The translations under genes were made by a program, and so were the position numbers. The notes beneath the pieces were generated by a model. The model made no database searches. It saw only the letters and a list, made by a program, of their open reading frames with translations, and was not told the DNA's origin. A stretch of 64,000 nucleotides of DNA, taken from NCBI RefSeq assembly GCF_030209355.1, contig NZ_JARVSF010000008.1, forward strand, positions 186,001 to 250,000. Reading direction: 5' to 3'. The DNA is from Pseudarthrobacter sp. fls2-241-R2A-127. Its GTDB lineage: Bacteria > Actinomycetota > Actinomycetes > Actinomycetales > Micrococcaceae. Position 1 is the first letter of the stretch, and every line of letters starts with the position of its first letter. Shown piece after piece: positions 62,630 through 64,000 of this stretch.

Positions 62630-63481
62630 TCAGGCGAGCTGGGTGATCTCGACGCTCACGTTGAGGGCAGACCCGCCGCCGCCGGACAGGATGCCCTTCA
62701 GCGGCGGCACGTCGCGGTAGTCCCGGCCCCGCGCCACCGTGACGTGGAAGTCCCCGGCAGGTTTGTGGTTGGTGGGATCCCAGCTGCGCCAGTCGCCGTC
62801 CCAAAATTCGAGCCAGGCGTGTGACTGCCCGGCCACGGTCTCTCCGATCCCGGCGCTGGACCGAGGGTGCAGGTAGCCGGAGACATACCGGGCGGGAATC
62901 CCGCAACTCCGCAGTGCACCGATGGCAAGGTGGGCCAGGTCCTGGCAGACGCCCTGGCGCTGGCCCCAGGCCTCCTCCGCGTTGGTGGTGACGGCGGTGG
63001 AGCCGGACATGTACGTCATCTCGCCCCGCATCCAGGCAAACACCGCCATGGCAGCCTCATGCGGGTTTTTGCCGGCCACCACGCCGGGAACGATCCCCAG
63101 CACTTCCTCGCCGGGGCCGCTCAGCCGGGACTGCGGCAGCCAGTCGCTGAAGGTGTTCAGCGTATCCGGCGACGCCAGCACGTCCCAGCCCACGATATCC
63201 GCCTCCGTGGGGATCTTTTCCGCCCGGTGCACTTCGACCGTGATGTTCGAAACCACCTCGAGGTGATCGTGCGGCATCTGCATGTCAAAGGCCGTCACCC
63301 TGGTCCCCCAGTAGTCACGGTAGGTGCTGACGGCTGCCTGCGACGGCGACACTTTGACCACGGACTCCAGCACCACCTGCTGGGAGTCCGTCAGCGGCGT
63401 CATCCGGGCTTCGTTGTAGGACAGCGTCACGCGCTTGTTGTATTTGTAGGCCGTCCTGTGGACGATACTCAACCGGGTCAT
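62630..63481 (-). CDS. Transglutaminase-like cysteine protease family protein
   Basis: A 283-aa protein with an N-terminal beta domain (MTRLSIVHRTAYKYNKRVTL) and a transglutaminase-like fold. The catalytic triad is Cys in RQGVCQDLAHLAIGAL, His in GQSHAWLEFW and Asp in RSWDPTNHK. Such proteins often sit beside alpha-E and ATP-grasp proteins and may act on peptides. ATG overlaps the alpha-E stop as ATGA, so both are one operon. Confidence 0.9.
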   Translation of the reverse strand: MTRLSIVHRTAYKYNKRVTLSYNEARMTPLTDSQQVVLESVVKVSPSQAAVSTYRDYWGTRVTAFDMQMPHDHLEVVSNITVEVHRAEKIPTEADIVGWDVLASPDTLNTFSDWLPQSRLSGPGEEVLGIVPGVVAGKNPHEAAMAVFAWMRGEMTYMSGSTAVTTNAEEAWGQRQGVCQDLAHLAIGALRSCGIPARYVSGYLHPRSSAGIGETVAGQSHAWLEFWDGDWRSWDPTNHKPAGDFHVTVARGRDYRDVPPLKGILSGGGGSALNVSVEITQLA

Positions 63482-64000
63482 GACACTTCTCCCACCCAGG
63501 CAAGTTCATCGGCCTGATTGAAGTACTTACGGGAAATGGCATCCGAGGCCTGGGACACGGCCTTCTGCACCCGCTCCATGTGCTCCGGGAGCTCGGACAT
63601 GAGATCGTCCGTCCGGTGGAACTCGAGGAAGGTCCGGGCCTGGCCGACAATGCGGCGGGCGTCGTTGATGAACCCCACCCGCTGCGCTGACGGATCCAGC
63701 TTGGCCAGGCACTCGTCGGCATCGCGCAACGCGTAGACGATCGACCGCGGGAACAGCCGGTCCAGGAGCAGGAATTCGGCCGCGTGCTGGTCCCCGAACG
63801 CCGCCCGCCGGGTGCGCAGGAAGGATTCGTAGGCACCGGCGCAGCGGAGCATGTTGACCCACGACATACCCGCGGAGAGCACGTCGCGGGTGGACAACAT
63901 CCGGGCCGTCATGTCGGCGCGTTCCAGGGAGCGGCCCAGCACCAGGAAGAGCCAGCTTTCGTCGTGGCTCACCGTGGTGTCGGCCAGGCCGCTGACCATG
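63478..64000 (-). CDS. Alpha-E domain protein, partial (5' end outside window)
   Basis: The gene runs off the right edge, so only the C-terminal 173 or more residues are present. Recognised parts are SWLFLVLGRSLERADMTARML, LLLDRLFPRSIVYALRDADE and RTFLEFHRTDDLMSELPEHM, all helical, as in alpha-E proteins. The family is linked to transglutaminase and circularly permuted ATP-grasp genes, possibly for peptide synthesis or modification. Confidence 0.85.
   Translation of the reverse strand, partial: MVSGLADTTVSHDESWLFLVLGRSLERADMTARMLSTRDVLSAGMSWVNMLRCAGAYESFLRTRRAAFGDQHAAEFLLLDRLFPRSIVYALRDADECLAKLDPSAQRVGFINDARRIVGQARTFLEFHRTDDLMSELPEHMERVQKAVSQASDAISRKYFNQADELAWVGEVS

Overview
The window looks like chromosome of a high-GC Gram-positive actinobacterium, most likely a Micrococcaceae member of the Arthrobacter/Pseudarthrobacter type. 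The basis is a complete Pup-proteasome locus, RbpA, mycothiol ligase MshC, a PafB-PafC protein fused in one chain (known from Arthrobacter), and many genes whose start codon sits 6-7 bases after a TANNNT -10 box, meaning leaderless mRNAs. Family names come from reading motifs by eye; no database search was possible.

Region 1 (1-3100) is accessory DNA: a tyrosine recombinase cut by the left edge, a Cro/C1-type regulator, and a zinc-ribbon recombinase-like protein that has lost its catalytic residues and carries a one-base frameshift, followed by a small membrane protein. Region 2 (3290-6440) is a compact type III polyketide synthase / methyltransferase / FAD hydroxylase operon, probably for a phenolic lipid or quinone. 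Region 3 (6460-13270) is mostly housekeeping: peptide deformylase, 23S rRNA methyltransferase, NfeD-SPFH membrane pair, RbpA, polyprenol-phosphate mannose synthase and an amidohydrolase.

Region 4 (13327-38574) is a conserved actinobacterial block, mainly on the minus strand. In transcription order it runs S2P-type protease, TrmI, Arc/Mpa ATPase, Dop, Pup, PrcB, PrcA, PafA, two FKBP isomerases, PafBC, a small membrane protein, TatA, TatC and HelY. To the right are a HAD hydrolase, a PAC2 protein, MshC, UppP, an aldo/keto reductase with an altered active site, two small conserved proteins, an acyl-CoA dehydrogenase-like flavoprotein and an M20 peptidase.

Region 5 (38745-40917) is a decayed genomic islet in a tRNA-Leu(GAG) gene. 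A 76-78 bp duplication of the tRNA 3' end plus its terminator brackets an integrase pseudogene, an intact lipoprotein gene, an unclear coding remnant and a frameshifted HTH/excisionase-like pseudogene. The next 700 bases hold no clear protein gene but contain a promoter-like element, two hairpins (possible small RNA) and an iron-box-like sequence.

Region 6 (41626-51224) carries single genes: a short alpha/beta hydrolase with a 16-codon upstream reading frame, DUF805, a phospholipase D-like protein, quinone oxidoreductase, DUF4193, an M50-like protein, a Xi-class glutathione-transferase-like enzyme, a serine beta-lactamase-like hydrolase and a FUSC transporter. Region 7 (51221-57740) is a fatty-acid degradation module, MaoC hydratase, FabG4-type dehydrogenase, FadA2-type thiolase and an acyl-CoA oxidase-like enzyme, with a divergent TetR regulator and a near-ideal palindromic operator over its own promoter. 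Region 8 (57838-64000) has glgA and glgC for glycogen, a zinc-ribbon/SDR fusion, a PPOX protein, and a transglutaminase/alpha-E pair cut by the right edge.
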